From: Certhia americana
Lineage: Eukaryota > Chordata > Aves > Passeriformes > Certhiidae
DNA: 64,000 nt
Assembly: GCA_018697195.1 (NCBI GenBank)
Contig: CM031857.1
Location: forward strand, 67,817,776-67,881,775
Direction of reading: 5' to 3'
Below, in pieces: positions 21,571 through 35,440 of the stretch. Numbering within the stretch: the stretch's first letter is position 1; every line of letters begins with the position of its first letter. The position numbers and the translations under genes were made by a program. The notes under the pieces were generated by a model, which ran no database searches, had not been told where the DNA came from, and saw only the letters and a program-made list of their open reading frames with translations.

Positions 21571-24500
21571 AGTGTGCAATGTAAATGTTATGAGAATTTA
21601 GCTACTCACATCTACTTAGCTCCTGAAGTTTTTACTTAGCTTTTATGAAGATTATGCTGGATTTTTGCAAATAGTAACTGAGTTACCTGATTGTTTTTTG
21701 GGGTTTTTTGTGAATTGTGTTAGGAACGTATGGTATGCCTAGAAGACAAATATGTACTATTTTCAAATCAGTCTTCTTATGATCTTGAGACTTTTTCAAT
21801 TTAATGTTTAGCGTGTGCAAGTGCAAATATGGTTTGCAATGGGAAACAGAGATTTGTGTACCTTTCACTGTGGCTATGAATTTGCTCTCAGTTTTGCTCC
21901 ACAGTTGGAGCAGGACCTACTTTTCTGAAAAGGCCAAGCTAAAATAAAAAGCAGAGGGGAAATATTTGTGGTGAGTAAAGCTTTCATTACACTGAGAAGT
22001 GATGTATACTGGCACAGTAGGACTTATGCACAGCATAGCATTGTTTCACAGAAATAAATGGCTAATTGTCATGCTAAAGTTCTTTTAATACAGTTTAAAA
22101 TCCTTTTTCTTTTCCAAAAGAACAGAACTGTTGAAGAAGGTCTCAAGAATAATCGAAAAAAGAAATTATCTCTGCACAGGTAAGTATTTAAGTAGGAGTG
22201 TGCCAAACTCAATCGTTTGTTAGAAGCTTTAATTGGAAGAAATTGCTTTTAGTTAAAGCAGCCAGTCCTTTGTGGACAATCTGTGATTGTGGTGGAGTTC
22301 AGAGGCAGCTTGGGGGTGTTTTACCTTTTGCCTGTGAGGAGTTCTGCAGCTCTCATGGCTTCTGGTGCTAGGGATCCAGCATGGTCTTCATAAAAGATGG
22401 ATGAAGGCCCGTGGCAGTGATTAGTTTCTCACTGATGACAGCCCTGGTCTGAACTGTCTGTTCAATTTGTTCCCCGGTGCAAGGATTTTGCCACTGCTAC
22501 TACATTATCTGGGACACCACAGCACCACATTATTTTCTCTTTTTGAAATAGGTTGCAGCTGTTGGATTTAATACCGACTTGTACACAGGAGGGCAGTATA
22601 TACTTCGAAAATACCTCCTTTTTTGTAGCTCGTCCGTTTTCCTGGCTCTGAATATTATGAGCTCTTTGAGAAGATTCAGCTGTTCTTCCCTTTTTAATTA
22701 CTCTGTTGCCTTGTAATACATCATGTCAGGATTCAGTAACCTCACAGCTTTTCTGTTCTAAGTGTTTTTGCCAAGGATCTGTCACTTTGGATGCCATCAA
22801 GCTCTAGGAGGAAACCTAAGGTGTGAGCAGCTGGATCTAAGAATCAACAGAATCACACTCGTTTCATCCATGGGCTGTGGTACTGCTGCTGATTGCCTGT
22901 CGCTGGCTATCTTCCCTCAAATTTGCATCAGTGAACCAGGGTGCTGCTGCACAGTGTCCCAGACTTCATCACAAGTCTCAGTGGAGCAGACTGGGTGGAA
23001 TATGCAGCACAAAGTCTCTTCTGTCAGGCTCAATTTTGTGAGAGACAAGATCTCCTCCAGGGCAATGGAAAACAGTTATCTTTAAAAATAAGGATTCAAA
23101 CTTCCTTTTTGCAAGGAAAAATCAATTTCTAAGTGTAAGGAAGCTTTTGAGAACTCTCTCTTTGGTTCTTCTCTTTTGGTCCATGAATGCAAATCCTACT
23201 CCTGTCTCCTTGTTGCTGCATCCCAAAAATTATTTATCTCCTTCAATCCAAACTGTAATCCTAGGTTCGCCTCTTGAGCTACTTGATGAGTCATGACCTT
23301 TTCTCAAAGGTCTTTTCCCCTCTCTCTTTAGTCACTGGGGATTAAACATCTTCGTTTCCAGTCCATTAGCCCCATAATCTGGGGCATTGTCTTTGATTTT
23401 TCCATAAGCTAATACTGTAGTTAAGTCTAAGTCCTGCACTGAAGATTTGAATTTCTTTTTTTCACCCCTACATATGAAATTCATCTATTACCTTCTCACC
23501 TGAAGTAATCTTAGTCCTTGTAGTGGCTTCAGGATGTGAAATCTGTCCAAAGTAAAACTGCTAAGATAATTTTTCTCTTTCTGCTTTGTCAGTGTTACTG
23601 CATTGACCACTTCATGTGCATTGCTGATGTTCACCTCTGTTGAAAAGAATTGTTGTGATCTAGTTGTACTCTTCTACAAAGCCATGGACACTATCCCATC
23701 CTTACTCTTAGTTTCTCATTGGGTGTTGGAAGTGAATTCCCATATCAAAGTCCGTGATGCCAGCCTGCTAGCAAAGCATCTGCTAGATCCTTCTGTGTTG
23801 TCCCTCACTGTAGGGGATGGCTGGGCATCTCCATTTTTTAATTCACCATCAGATCCTTCTTAAAAGATTTTTTCTTTGCCATGGTACCACTCAAAGCAGG
23901 ACAACAGTTAAATTACCAGTGTTGTCATTTTCTGCTTTTCAGCCCATAATTTTAAATTTGACTAATGATTATTGCTATACCTAAACTGCAGATTGTTGGA
24001 GACATAGACTGCTGTCTTTTTCGTTTGGGTTTTTAAGGCATGAAGCCTAGTGGGATTTCAGGCCCACCATTACAATACCTGTATACTAATATGCATACTA
24101 GAAATTGGCATTTTCATACAGAAAACACTATTTAAATATTTACTGTGAATGATGGGTGAGGTTTCATAATTAAAAACTAGGCACAATCGCTCTTGAAAGC
24201 AGATTTGTGGTGCTTAGTATTCAGGCATTATTGACTAATTCAGAAATTCTGGTTAAAAAAGGAAGTGACTAAGCGTGGGTGATTTTCCCTGTTACTCTTG
24301 AGGTGAAAAGGGTATATTCTGCGTAGTTTTATTTAATTTTCTCTTTCTTATTTGACCAGCAAATCTGCTCAGCCATTTTTCTCCCTCATCGATACTTCTA
24401 CCTCTTGCACTCTCTCTCAGTGTTTACATGTGCTCTTGTGGCTGCTGTGGCTGGTGCAGTTCTTGACCATCCACCTGCAGATTCCCACCCTGCTATTCTG

Positions 24501-24930
24501 ATCCTCACTCTCCAGCCTGGGGAGTGGGTCCTCAGTGTATCTTCTGTCTCCATTTGTGGGACTTTCAGCTCTTACCTGCCAAGGTAAGCAGTTAGACTTA
24601 TTCTGAATTAACGTCTATGAGTTGGGGTCATATCTCTGCACTAGGATGTGACCAGGCTACCTGGTTGTTGCAAGGGGAATTCGAGGGATTATCTGTGACC
24701 TAAAGAGGCCTAAGAGATGATGTTTCTACATATGCAGTTCAACAGTACTTTTATATAAAGTTGCTCATGGAAGGAAGGGAGTGATTAAATAAATGTATTC
24801 TTGAAACATCATTCCTTTTTTAAATAAGCCATTTTATATAAGCCATATTTATTTAGGTGACTTAAGCATTATGAATCCCTTGCCCATAAACAAACAAGAA
24901 TCCTTTGGTACCCAAATCTTGATTTTGTCA
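21571..24930. other. Intergenic DNA downstream of SLAIN1
   Basis: AT-rich sequence with no recognisable protein-coding gene. The only exon-like block is at 22121-22179 (listed separately). Open frames at 22762-23085 and 23603-23863 show no domain and overlap ones in other frames, so they are treated as chance. No transposon is recognised in this stretch. Confidence 0.7.
22121..22179 (+). other. Exon-like block with strong splice sites (unverified)
   Basis: A long pyrimidine tract ending TTTTCCAAAAG directly precedes 59 bp that end in CACAG followed by the near-perfect donor GTAAGT. Read in the phase left by SLAIN1 exon 16205-16496, the block is fully open (RTELLKKVSRIIEKRNYLCT) and unspliced read-through would reach a stop at 22221-22223. 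It lies about 560 bp past the SLAIN1 poly(A) signal. It could be an alternative SLAIN1 3' exon, an exon of a non-coding transcript, or a chance pairing of splice-like sites. Confidence 0.3.
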
Positions 24931-24931
24931 T

Positions 24932-25517
24932 AATCATGGAATGGTTTTGGTTGGAAGGGAACCTAAGGATAGTCTAGTTCCAACTCCCTGCACTACAGGC
25001 AGGGACACCTTCCACTAGGCCAGGTATCTCCGAGCCCTGGATGTCATTTCCTGGGATGGGGAATCCACAGCTTCTATGGGCAAATGTTGCCATTCCTCAC
25101 CACCCTCAGAGTAAAGAATTTCTTCCTAACATCTAATCTAAACCTACTGTCTTTCAGTTTGAAGCCTTCCTCCCTTGCCCTATCCCTATATGGTCTAGTA
25201 CACAGTCTCCAGCTTTCTTATAGGCTCCCTTCAGGTACTGAAAGACCCCAGCTAGGTGACCCCGAAGCCTTCTCTTCAGCAACCTGAACAGCCCTAATTT
25301 TCTCAGCCTTTCCTCATGGGAGAGGTGCTCCTTTCCTCTGATCATGCTGGTGTCCCTCCCCCAGACTCACTCCAACAGGTCCCTGTGCTGTTGCCCCAGA
25401 GCTGGATGCAGCCCTGCAGGTGGGGTCTCAGCAGAGCAGAGCAGAGGGGCAGAATCCCCTCCCTCCCCTGCTGCCCACACTGCTTTGGATGCAGCCCAGG
25501 ATGTGTTTGGCTTTCTG
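24932..25517 (-). mobile_element. CR1 LINE copy, antisense, 5'-truncated
   Basis: Beginning with AATCATGGAATGGTTTTGG (the reversed CR1 3' end) this 586-bp stretch follows the CR1 3' UTR and the C-terminal part of its ORF2 on the minus strand. The ORF2 remnant is readable at 25154-25345: HLSHEERLRKLGLFRLLKRR, then RGHLAGVFQYLKGAYKKAG, the conserved C-terminal end of the CR1 polymerase protein. The copy is truncated on its 5' side at about 25517 and has lost the frame in places, so it is a dead element. Confidence 0.95.
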
Positions 25518-25529
25518 TTTATTTAGCTA

Positions 25530-25594
25530 AAAGTTGGATTCAGTCATCTTGGAGGACTTCTCCAACCTTAATGATTCTATGATTGCATGATTCT
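25530..25594 (+). mobile_element. CR1 LINE 3' end, sense orientation, facing the antisense copy
   Basis: The sequence AGTTGGATTCAGTCATCTTGG followed by AGGACTTCTCCAACCTTAATG and two degenerate ATTCTATG-type units is the canonical CR1 3' terminus. It abuts the 5'-truncated end of the antisense CR1 copy with only about 13 bp between them, giving a head-to-head pair. Confidence 0.9.
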
Positions 25595-28500
25595 TGCTTA
25601 ATTCTTTAGAGAAGTAAACGCATTTCTTAATTCATGCATTACCTTGACCAGATTATGGAATGAAAGCAGGCGTAGATACATATAAAAGCATCTTGTTTTT
25701 CACTGGTTCATGTGAACAATGGACAGATAAATAGATTTGGCTGTCTGAACTATAGTAAGAAGTTTGGATGATGAATGGTGGTTGAACTTTAAACTTTTTG
25801 AAGAGAAATCAAAAGTGAGTCTATCTTGACTTTTTACAAGTAGAGAGAAGTTCAGTATCTAACACAGCCAAAAGGAGTGCACATTTCCCAGATGCAGATG
25901 TCAAAAGTGTATGAAACTACAGTTTGGTAGACAATAGATAGTGTTCACAGTCTATTAAGTGACTTCTACTTGAAAAAAAATGTGAAAAATACACAAAATG
26001 AAAGCAACTCTGTTAGGTATTCTCTGCTTCTCTATTCAATTCAGCCCTCTTTGAAGAGGGATTGAACATCTGGAAGAGACTGAGCCCTGCAAATTGTTCT
26101 TGTGGCTGGGCAGAAGAAAAGCCTTGTGGCTCCTGCGCATGGAGTAGACGTGCAGTGTGGATCAGCAGGGCAGATCCATTGCTCTGCAGTAGCCTTGTTG
26201 TTTCCTAGGGGCACAGGTGCACACCTGGCACCCAGATGCAGCTTTGGCTGCCCACTGCCTTCTGTGAAGGTACCAGAGAGGAGACATTCCTTTCTTGCTA
26301 AGATTGAGTGCTTAAAAGAATCTAATTTCTGGGTCCAAGTCCAACTAGACAGTGATACTCAGACATGTTATTTTTGTTCTGTGAGCATAAAAGATAATGT
26401 TTTGCCTTTGCAGACATGATCTTTCTGCTCTGTAGAGTTCTTTCTCTATGCTGATGCATATTTATTGCTGAATTTTTCTATTTTGACTAATTTTTCTTAG
26501 CAGAATTAATATTTCTTCTGTGTTAAAAAAAAATTGAAATAATACATTTTTGTTTCTGTTCATTTCTTGCCCCTGACATTTCTGTTGTTTCCCTAGGAAA
26601 AAAAAAAAAAAATTCCTTTGTCTTTGTGGCCAGACATATAGAAGGAATCAGCCTGTGGCCAAATTCCCAAACTGAGCTCTAGCAATCCAGCCAGCCCTTA
26701 ATACTTTGCAGTCTGCACGCAGATGTTACTAAACAAGGTATATTATCTGTATCCAAGACTGAAATTTTCAGTAATAAAAACAGCAGAGAACATGATGAGG
26801 ATGTCAGCTACAATATACCTAAACTGAAATTTTTGGAACTATTTTTTTTGCAGTAATAGAAAACAGAAAATGTACTGACAGTGTTCCTTTTGCTTTTCAG
26901 CCCTTCCTGCAGGAGGTTATACTAACTTCATTTTTGGAACCCTTGATATGTGCTTTTTCCTTTCTTGTGAATTTCATTGAGCCAATACAAATGTGTTGAA
27001 TTCAATTTTAGCAATGCGTTTAAGGAATACTGACCTCTTTAGGAGACTTATATTGTTTCTAAAACTGAGATACTCCAATGCTAGCATCAGGGTATAATAC
27101 AGTTTCTTTACATAATGTTGCTAATATCCTATTCAGTTCCTTTAAAATATAATTAATTGAAATGAAAGGTCAGGAACTCAGAAGAAGAAAATTATTTAGA
27201 AGAACAAAAATGTGTTTCGATTTAATCCATGTTTATCTAGGCAGTCACTGCAGTAAGTTATGCAGCTCTGAGAAGGTATACATATTCAATGAAAAGGAAA
27301 AAAGCTGCAGACAAAAATGTGTAGCTGTATCAATGGCTTGCTCTTCACTGGATCTGAATTCACATTAAACAACCTACTTCTGCCTTATAAAAAGGAACAC
27401 TTTTAGCACCTGATCTTTTCAATCAATGTGAAACAGCATTGATGATATAAAATGGGTCCCATCCCACTTTAGTTACAGATGCAGCTACTTGGGTTGGTGC
27501 AGCTGTGCTCAACTCCTTTAATGATACTCATCTCGTTGATAAGTGCAGTCTGATCAGAAGCTGTGTGTTAGAGGAGCTTATCTTGCTTCTGAAGGCATCT
27601 TATTACTTTGGCTCATGCCTTGCAGGAGGAGATCTGTGGTGGGGTGGGTTGGGTGGAGGGAGACCATGCATGTGCCTTTCCACATTCAGCCTGACAGCTG
27701 ATAGCTAATCACAAATCTGTGGCTTTGTTATCCAGCCCTGTGGTTTGTGTGTGAGCTGAGTGATTTTCTTTGATGGGGAGCCAAATGTAATTATGCACAG
27801 TCTGACAACATGGGCATGCTTTTCTGAAGCACTGAGTACTTGCAGCCCCAACTGCATCTAGTTCAAGTGGTAAGACTTTTAGCACCTCTGAAATTAGACA
27901 CTGGGAAAAAAATTATCTTCCTGATATTGTCTTACTAAGGTCTCATTTAAAATGAAGTTTCATTACTGTATTTTCACAGGTCAGTATCTTAAAAGTTTAC
28001 TCAGAAAGCAGTTTATACAATGGCTGTGAGTGAAAATGGCTTGGAATAAAATTCAGTGTCTGGGCATGGATATTTTGTACTTCTGTGGAATTCCAAACTC
28101 ACTGCACAGAACATTCTGTTAAAAATAGTGGTTTAGATTGTTTTGCATTGTCAATGATCTGTTTTCCAAAGGAAACAGGAAGAAATGTGCTATTTGGCAA
28201 GCTATTCCAGACAATTGCGATGATCATTTTCCCTGGCACACAATCTCTTTATACAGAATTGAGTGTAAATGCCAGTATTGATTGAAAAGTATCAGGTATT
28301 CATAAAAATCCAAGTTAACTTTATAATGTAGCAGAGCAAAAAACTAGCCTTAAGAGACATTAACATAATGGAGGACTCCATCATGGAAAGAGGTCTTAGC
28401 ATCATTCCCAAGAGTAGACTTACTGTCTCCATATTGATTAAACCAACAGTTTGCACAAGAAATTCACATCCTGCTTCAAAATATAAATCACAGGTGCGTG

Positions 28501-31500
28501 TGCGGTTTACATAAGCACAAGCATGTTTCCAAGAAAGATAGGGAGATGTGGAAATCTTGGAGTGTTTCAGCAGTGTTTCAGAACATAAACTGCTGAAAAG
28601 AGTCTTGTTTCCTTCTGCATCATTTCATAGCCTCACTCGATATCCTGTCTACTTTATATCCTCAGTGTGAACAATATATGATAAGATGAAAGGCAGTTTA
28701 CATAAAAGCAAGCCCTCTCCTTGAAGAGAACTTACAAAGTACATCTGAATATTCCTTTAATCCTTTGTGAAGCAGTAAACTATGGCTTTGCCCTCTGTTT
28801 TGAAACTTTCCCTTAATTCCACAGAGCGGTTAAGTTTGTTGTGAAATAGTTTGGGTTTTTTTTTCCCCCTTTCCTCTGGGTAGAATAAAAATATATGGGA
28901 AAAACTGTCTCATGGCATGTGCTAGCCTGGGGCTAGAATCACAAAGCAGTAGAAATGAATGTATTTTCTTGAAACCTCAGTAGTACCAGAAAACTTGCCT
29001 GACATGCTTGCACTTGAGTAATGGGATTAAATGTTTGTGCTCTGGTAGTGTTTATGGGCTGTAAGCAACTTGGACTTCATGGAATAAAGCCAAAAAGCGT
29101 TGTCCAAAGCAGCAGTCTTAGTGAAGGCATTGCCTAAGCTCTGTGCACCTTGTCATGTGAATAAAGTTCTTCCAGCTGCAAGTGAATTGCAGAACTGATT
29201 CCAAAACAGGAACAGTCAGGACGCTGAACTGAAATTAAGAAAATCTGGATTGTCTTTCCTGTACGTTTTCTTTAAGGCTGATAACTTTTGTGTTCTTTCA
29301 TAATTGAGTTTCTCCTTACACAGTTCTTGTTTTAGCAAACATACCATGTACTTGTAGAGTTATTTTTAGGTTTTATGGGAACTACAGTGAAGCAAATAAT
29401 TTTTGATTCTATTAAACACAGCAATGAAAAAAACAAGCGGAATAACAGAACTTCATAATTCAAATATGAAAAAAAATATTGTACAGTTACATGCTGTATA
29501 AATGAGATTATTTCTGATCCTCTTTCTCCCCTTTCCTTTTACTTGTATTTGTCCTGTTTTTGCATGACATGAAAATACGAAACTTCATCAGCATACAGAA
29601 CAAAAGGCAAAACTTAACAAACTCTGCATAATTATTTCCTTATGGATTCCTAAACTTGCTACCCAGAATTCACTCACTGACTAAATGTATTGATAACACA
29701 AAATAAAGGTAATTGAAGGAAACAGCACTTGTTTGAAGACAAGGACACTTCCATAGGAGGTACTGATCTGTCACATGCACCAACTGTTGTACGAAAAGGC
29801 GCAATGGGGAGCCACTTAATTGTTCCTATGCTGTTTCCTTTGAGCTGTAAACAGACAGGTGGATTAAAAAATCCCCAGAGGTATTAAAAGCACTGATAAA
29901 TGCTACTCATCCTTGATCTCACACATACTGATTCTTATCCTTAAGGACAGTGGATTTTCCTGGGGTGTTGGAGAGACAAGATGATATAGGTATGACCTGA
30001 ATTCAGGTAGCAGAAAATGGAGGAAATACTAGCCTTCTCTTGTGTCCACTCTTACAGGTGCATGCTGCTAATCCAGCTGTGAAGACTGAGGAGAAGAAGG
30101 AGAGAGGATGGTAGGAAACTGAGACAATTGTGATTCATCTGTACTTGTTATTATATTACATTGTGGTGAGGTGGCTCACAAATGTAATAGTGAACCAGAG
30201 CATCTGGACTAGAACATGTGATGTTGTGCATACACTGGCTTTTCCATCACAATCCAAACACTTTGGTATTTTGTGTGTTACAATATCTAAACAAAAATAC
30301 CATTCTGTTTTCTGATGTTCAGGGCAGCCAGTGTTAGTGCAGAATTGGACCCATTCAGCTGCTCTGCACATGGTCAGGAGGTAAAATTGAATCAAGTCAA
30401 GAACAGGTTCCTGCCTTGAAGAGTTTAAAAGTCTGAAAAGCAAGGGAAAAATGTAATATAATTCTAAACAAAACAAACCATGTGTACTTTTAAAGACCAA
30501 ATGAGATATGGTTTAGATTGGTTGTACTTGGAAGGGAAAAGTCTCTGGCAACTTTTTTTGGCATCCTCTTTTTTGGATGTGCCACAGGAGCTGGTCTTGA
30601 AGGACTAGTCCTGAGATCAAGGACTCTGAGCCAGTGACCACACGACTGTGGTTATCCCCAAACTGATCTTGACCCCTTAAAGGGGAAAGGAAGAACAAGC
30701 ATGATAGCATCTATGATGACTTGAAAAAGAGCAGAGGAAAAAACCTCATGGTTCTGTTATTTAATGTTATAAAAACTTGTGACACTCTTTTATTTCTGTG
30801 TGTGTGTGTGGTTCTGTCCTGCCTGGCCTCTTAACCACTTGTAAGCAGTTCCAACCAGGAAGCTTCTGTTGTTCGTGTAAATTTGCATCAGCAGAGGCTG
30901 AATGAGTAGAGATTAAGTCTAAGTCTGGTGAAAACCCATAAAAGAAAAATTCTTCATGGAGGAATGCAGGAGTGGATCTGATCGTGGAGGTGGGTGCCTA
31001 CATGGTACAAAATGTGATGTCTACCTTTGGCATTCCTGTCCTAGTTGGCAATCCAACATACTAAGTAAAGTAAGGAAGCATCCTAATTGCTGAGGGAAAG
31101 AGAAACACCTTAGAGGAGTTCTCCCATTAGGGCTAACTAATAAAAAAATTCTAATTAAATCCTTCCTTTTTTCTCGACTGCAGGTGCTTGAATTAAGTCT
31201 TCAACAGAGATGACACTGCTCACTTGGGATTCACAACCACAAATCCTCTAATGAGGGTTGACACCCACATATGTTCTTTGAAGAGATGTTTGTGCTGCTA
31301 ATTAAAAACAGGCCATGAGCCAAGGCCAGGCCTCAAAGCCAAATGGCACAAACTGGATCATGGCTGCACAGCAGAGGCTTCTTCTGGAACACAATTTATC
31401 TTGGAGAAATTTACCTGAAGGAGCCTGAAAGGGAACCAGGGTGTGAACTAACATTTAAATATTGTGCATTAGTTGTGGGCCTGCTGTTTGACCCAAATCC

Positions 31501-34500
31501 TGTCTCTCATATTTAGCAGTAAAGATGTGCCTTTCTGAGACCTGAACAGAACTGCCAGTCTTAAAAGACAACAACCCTCTATGCAGCCATCAGTGGTTGC
31601 AATGCTTCCTGAAGAAGTGGTAGACCTATTTCATAGACTCCAAAGGAGTGCCATTGCCATGAAGTTCCCTCAACCTCTCCTGTTAAACTGTACAGAAAAG
31701 ACTACTGGAAACATCAGGCCAGAGGGCGATAACTTTGCATAAATTTGAATGCTAATAGTTAAGGGAAAGGAAACACCACGTTGGTTGGGTTTGGTTTGAT
31801 TTGTTGCTTTTCTCCTGGGTCTATTTCTGTAGATTAAACAGGTCTTAAATACAGGAATTAACATGAAGTTTAAATGCCTGCAGTTTCTTTTATTTGCTTT
31901 ATTTCTATTTAAAAAAAAAAAAAAAAGCTTGCAAAGATCCCCAAAAAGGTTGCTGTAAAGCAGTCATGACAAGATGTAGATGCAGGCTGTGTATATTATC
32001 CAGAAAGATTGTGTTCAGCAGGAGAATCTGAAATGAATCTGTTATAATATAGCCCTTTTCACTGCTTTTCTCTGGAAGAGGCTGCTGCTGTTAGATGTAC
32101 TCAGCCTTTAGGCAGGTGGTAGTAACTAGCATCAGCAGACCGAACAGAACCTATGGTTTCTGCCTGTTTGGGTTTTATTCCTGGACAAAACTTATAAGAG
32201 TTATAATTATTATTTCAAAATGTGACCAGAAGAAGGGAGACCACAGAAGTGGAAATTAGCAATCTTAAAATCCTAATATTAATTGCTGCAGTGTTTAGTT
32301 GCTATACTTAAAGCCATAAGCCATACAAACACAATTCTTTTTATTGCTCTGCAGATGCAAACCAGAGCATAATAGCCAAAGACAAATGCATCCATTCACA
32401 AATATTTTGCAAATACTTTTATGGAGTACTTCTTTAAAAAGGTTGTTGTGCTCAGTTTTCAGAGGCTTTCAGTGCGCATTGGTTTTGAAAAGTTTTTTTA
32501 AAAACAGAAATGTCTGCAGTCTGTGTGTCCTGGAAGAAATCAAGGAACATTTTACTACCTAAAATGGTGGGGAGTCACCACCAAATCAAGCCTAATGTAA
32601 TCAAGCTGTTGCTGAGCACTGGTTTGTCATCTAGCATGATCCAGTTCTCTCTTTTGACCAGAGCTGTGTGTCAGCCAAAATACCAGTAGAATGTTTCACC
32701 AGCTAAAAATCAAAAGAGAACTGAAAATCTTTCTTTTTTTTTTTTTTTCTCCATGGTTCTGACACCACTACAAACTGTCCGGATAGGACATTGGGAAACT
32801 CTTTGTTTCTGAAAAGTAGAAATTTTACAAGTAGAAGAAAATGGAATTAATGTTGCCACTGAAAATAGTATTATGCAATATAATTCCATAGTTTCTAGGG
32901 GCGGCTATTTGAATTAAATAAATAGCAACTGGATCCATATTTCCCACCATCCTAGAGCCTCCAGTGTCTGGGTGTCTTTCATAACCAGCTTGGTCTCCTC
33001 ACTCCTGGGTGGGACTTTACATACTGGGATGAACATAAATCATTGCTGGGGTGACAATTAGAGTGGTGGTTGTGGAAGAACATCTCTGCCCAGTAAAGTC
33101 CTCCAATTCAATTGTTAGAATTCAATAAAGAGTTTAAGCTTATTTAGTGCAGTACTACACTGGCTTTTTTTTATTTGGCTTGGCTAAGTATGCTTTGCTT
33201 TGCTTTTATGACTCTATGTTGATTAAAATCTTTCCTGTTTTCTACAAGTTTACCCACTTATCTCACTGTTGACCTCTGTGTTTAGCTGAATCTTGGGGAA
33301 TTTATCTAGTAATGATTTGAAGTGCTCAGGAGAGAAAAAAATACAAGAATTTTTCCCTCATAAAGTTTTCTTTTGCTAATTATCCTCACTGTGGCAAAAA
33401 TATGTGCCTTGTTTCTCACTTGAGTAATGTAAAAATCATTGGCTACCATTTTGATTATTTAGGAAACATAGTTCAGGGAGTTTTATGTTATGTGCTGTAA
33501 CAAAGAGTTAATACAAATCCTCAGGCTTACCTAAAGAAGGTAGGATGTAAAACTTCAGAAACTAACTGTAAAATGCCAGTAATTAGGAAGATAAAGAAAG
33601 TGAGTGTCCAGCTCAATACATCTGATAGATTTTTTTTTTAGTAGCAAGAACTGGCGCGCTGGGTGAATCGTGAGTTGCTCGGAGTTTATCATATGGCATG
33701 TCCTAACATCATCAAACATTCCTTGCAGTATTAAACTTCCATAGTTCAAACTGTTTTATCAGACACACGCAAACTTGATTTGCCAGGAACAAGGGAAACT
33801 ACCCTAAGGATATGCTTTTGAACATTTATCCAAGATGTATTTTGAGTGCTGTTTCAGCTTTCATTCCAGGCATTGGCAAAAACATTATTACTTTTGCTGT
33901 AGATGAACAAGGCTCTTTAACCTCTCCTGATACCAGGGAAATGAACACTGAAAATACAGTTGAAGAACAGTTTAGGGAGCTTGTATTCTGTGAAATGAAG
34001 ATTAAATAGATATTGTTTCACTGCACACAGGGGACATGGATTTCTGTTTTGAAGCCTCAGAAACAGCCCTATCTATCTGATTGTGTTATTAACTGCAGCT
34101 GGAAGAAACTGACTGAGAAAGCTCTTAAATAGCCCTGCTATTGGTCCTATTTAGGAAAGTATGAAAATAGGTGCCTAACCTTGATTGCAATGTATATTTA
34201 ATAAACACTTAATTACAAACTCTGTATAGGCTGTTCTGAATCTGAAGAGCTGAAGCACTCATGCATTAATTTCCAGTTCTCAAATATTTTTAAAATGCTA
34301 CTTCTTAAAAACTGAGGCCCATATATTTTACTGAGCTGCATCCAGTAAGCTCAGCAGGCTTCAATGAAGCTGCTATTCTGAGGATCTCATTCTGTGTATC
34401 TTAGTGGTCCTAAAATAAAATTTCATTTTCTAAGATGGAATTGCAACTCAGCATTGATAGGTCTTTTTTTTTTCACTTTCTTCTGTCCCAGAGAATCAAA

Positions 34501-35440
34501 TAGTCATGCTGTGAGAAAGCCTCAGTGTACTTTATCAACAGTGATTTGTTAGGCTTTGTAGCAGCCATTCAAGAGAGAACAGTGGCAGTTCTTAGCATTT
34601 TACAAAAGAGGTCGAAGGTACAGATGGTAATGTCTGTGTCTCATGCAAGTCTCATGACTTTTGGGTTTGTGCCAAGTGCTCTGCCTTCTGGTAAAGCAGC
34701 ATTCACATCAACAGTCACAGTGTCTACCTGAGAGTCTCTATGTAAATCAAAAACCTATGCTCAAGAAATGTTCTGTTGTCTCTTGCAATGTGCATGCTAT
34801 ACTATTGTGTGGCTTTTTCATCACAAAAAAATAATTGCAGAGCATTTTTCAAGAAGTTCCAAATTTTCTTTTACAGATAGCAGCTTGCTTAATCAAATGC
34901 TTAATCACATTAATTTTAAGCTATAGAAATGAATTTTGGAGTGGAAGTGCTACAACAATGTGTGTAACTTAATTATCATAGTGGAAAAAAAGAGGCTACA
35001 GGCAGCAGCTCCTGTGTCTTCTGAGTATGTGAATGTGCACGGCTCTAAATCTTTATTCCACTTGGTGGCAAGATTGCAGTTTTATATGGGCTAGGTGCTC
35101 AAAATCATGCAGACATGTGAAGAACTGTAGAACCCCTTGTTTGTTGATGTCCAAAGCTTTACCTTGTGCTGTACTTTTTGCTAGATTCATGGTGGGAAGA
35201 AAATCCATCCCTGTGAGAGTACAAGTCAACTGAGTCAGTTTTACTCCTCATTACAATTGCTGAATGCAAAACCCCCTAAATGGGGACATTTGCACAGCTG
35301 TCTAAAATATTGGAACACCTTCCCCAAAGAAAATGTATGTATCAATGGATCCATTCTACAAGCATTTTAAAACCCAGAACTGGAAACAGAATTTTTTAAA
35401 TTTGAATGACAAGAACTTGCTTAAACTTATGAGGGTTAGG
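25595..35440. other. Intergenic DNA, no gene recognised
   Basis: Ten kilobases of AT-rich single-copy sequence. Homopolymers include A15 at 26598-26612, A16 at 31911-31926 and T15 at 32734-32748, and there is a short TG run at about 30797-30811. A small CpG cluster sits at 33651-33685. Open frames up to 114 codons (30156-30500, minus) carry no recognisable domain. Confidence 0.7.

Noticed and set aside
25154..25345. Minus-strand 63-codon frame as a gene
   Set aside because: It is the C-terminal remnant of the CR1 ORF2 in an antisense, truncated LINE copy.
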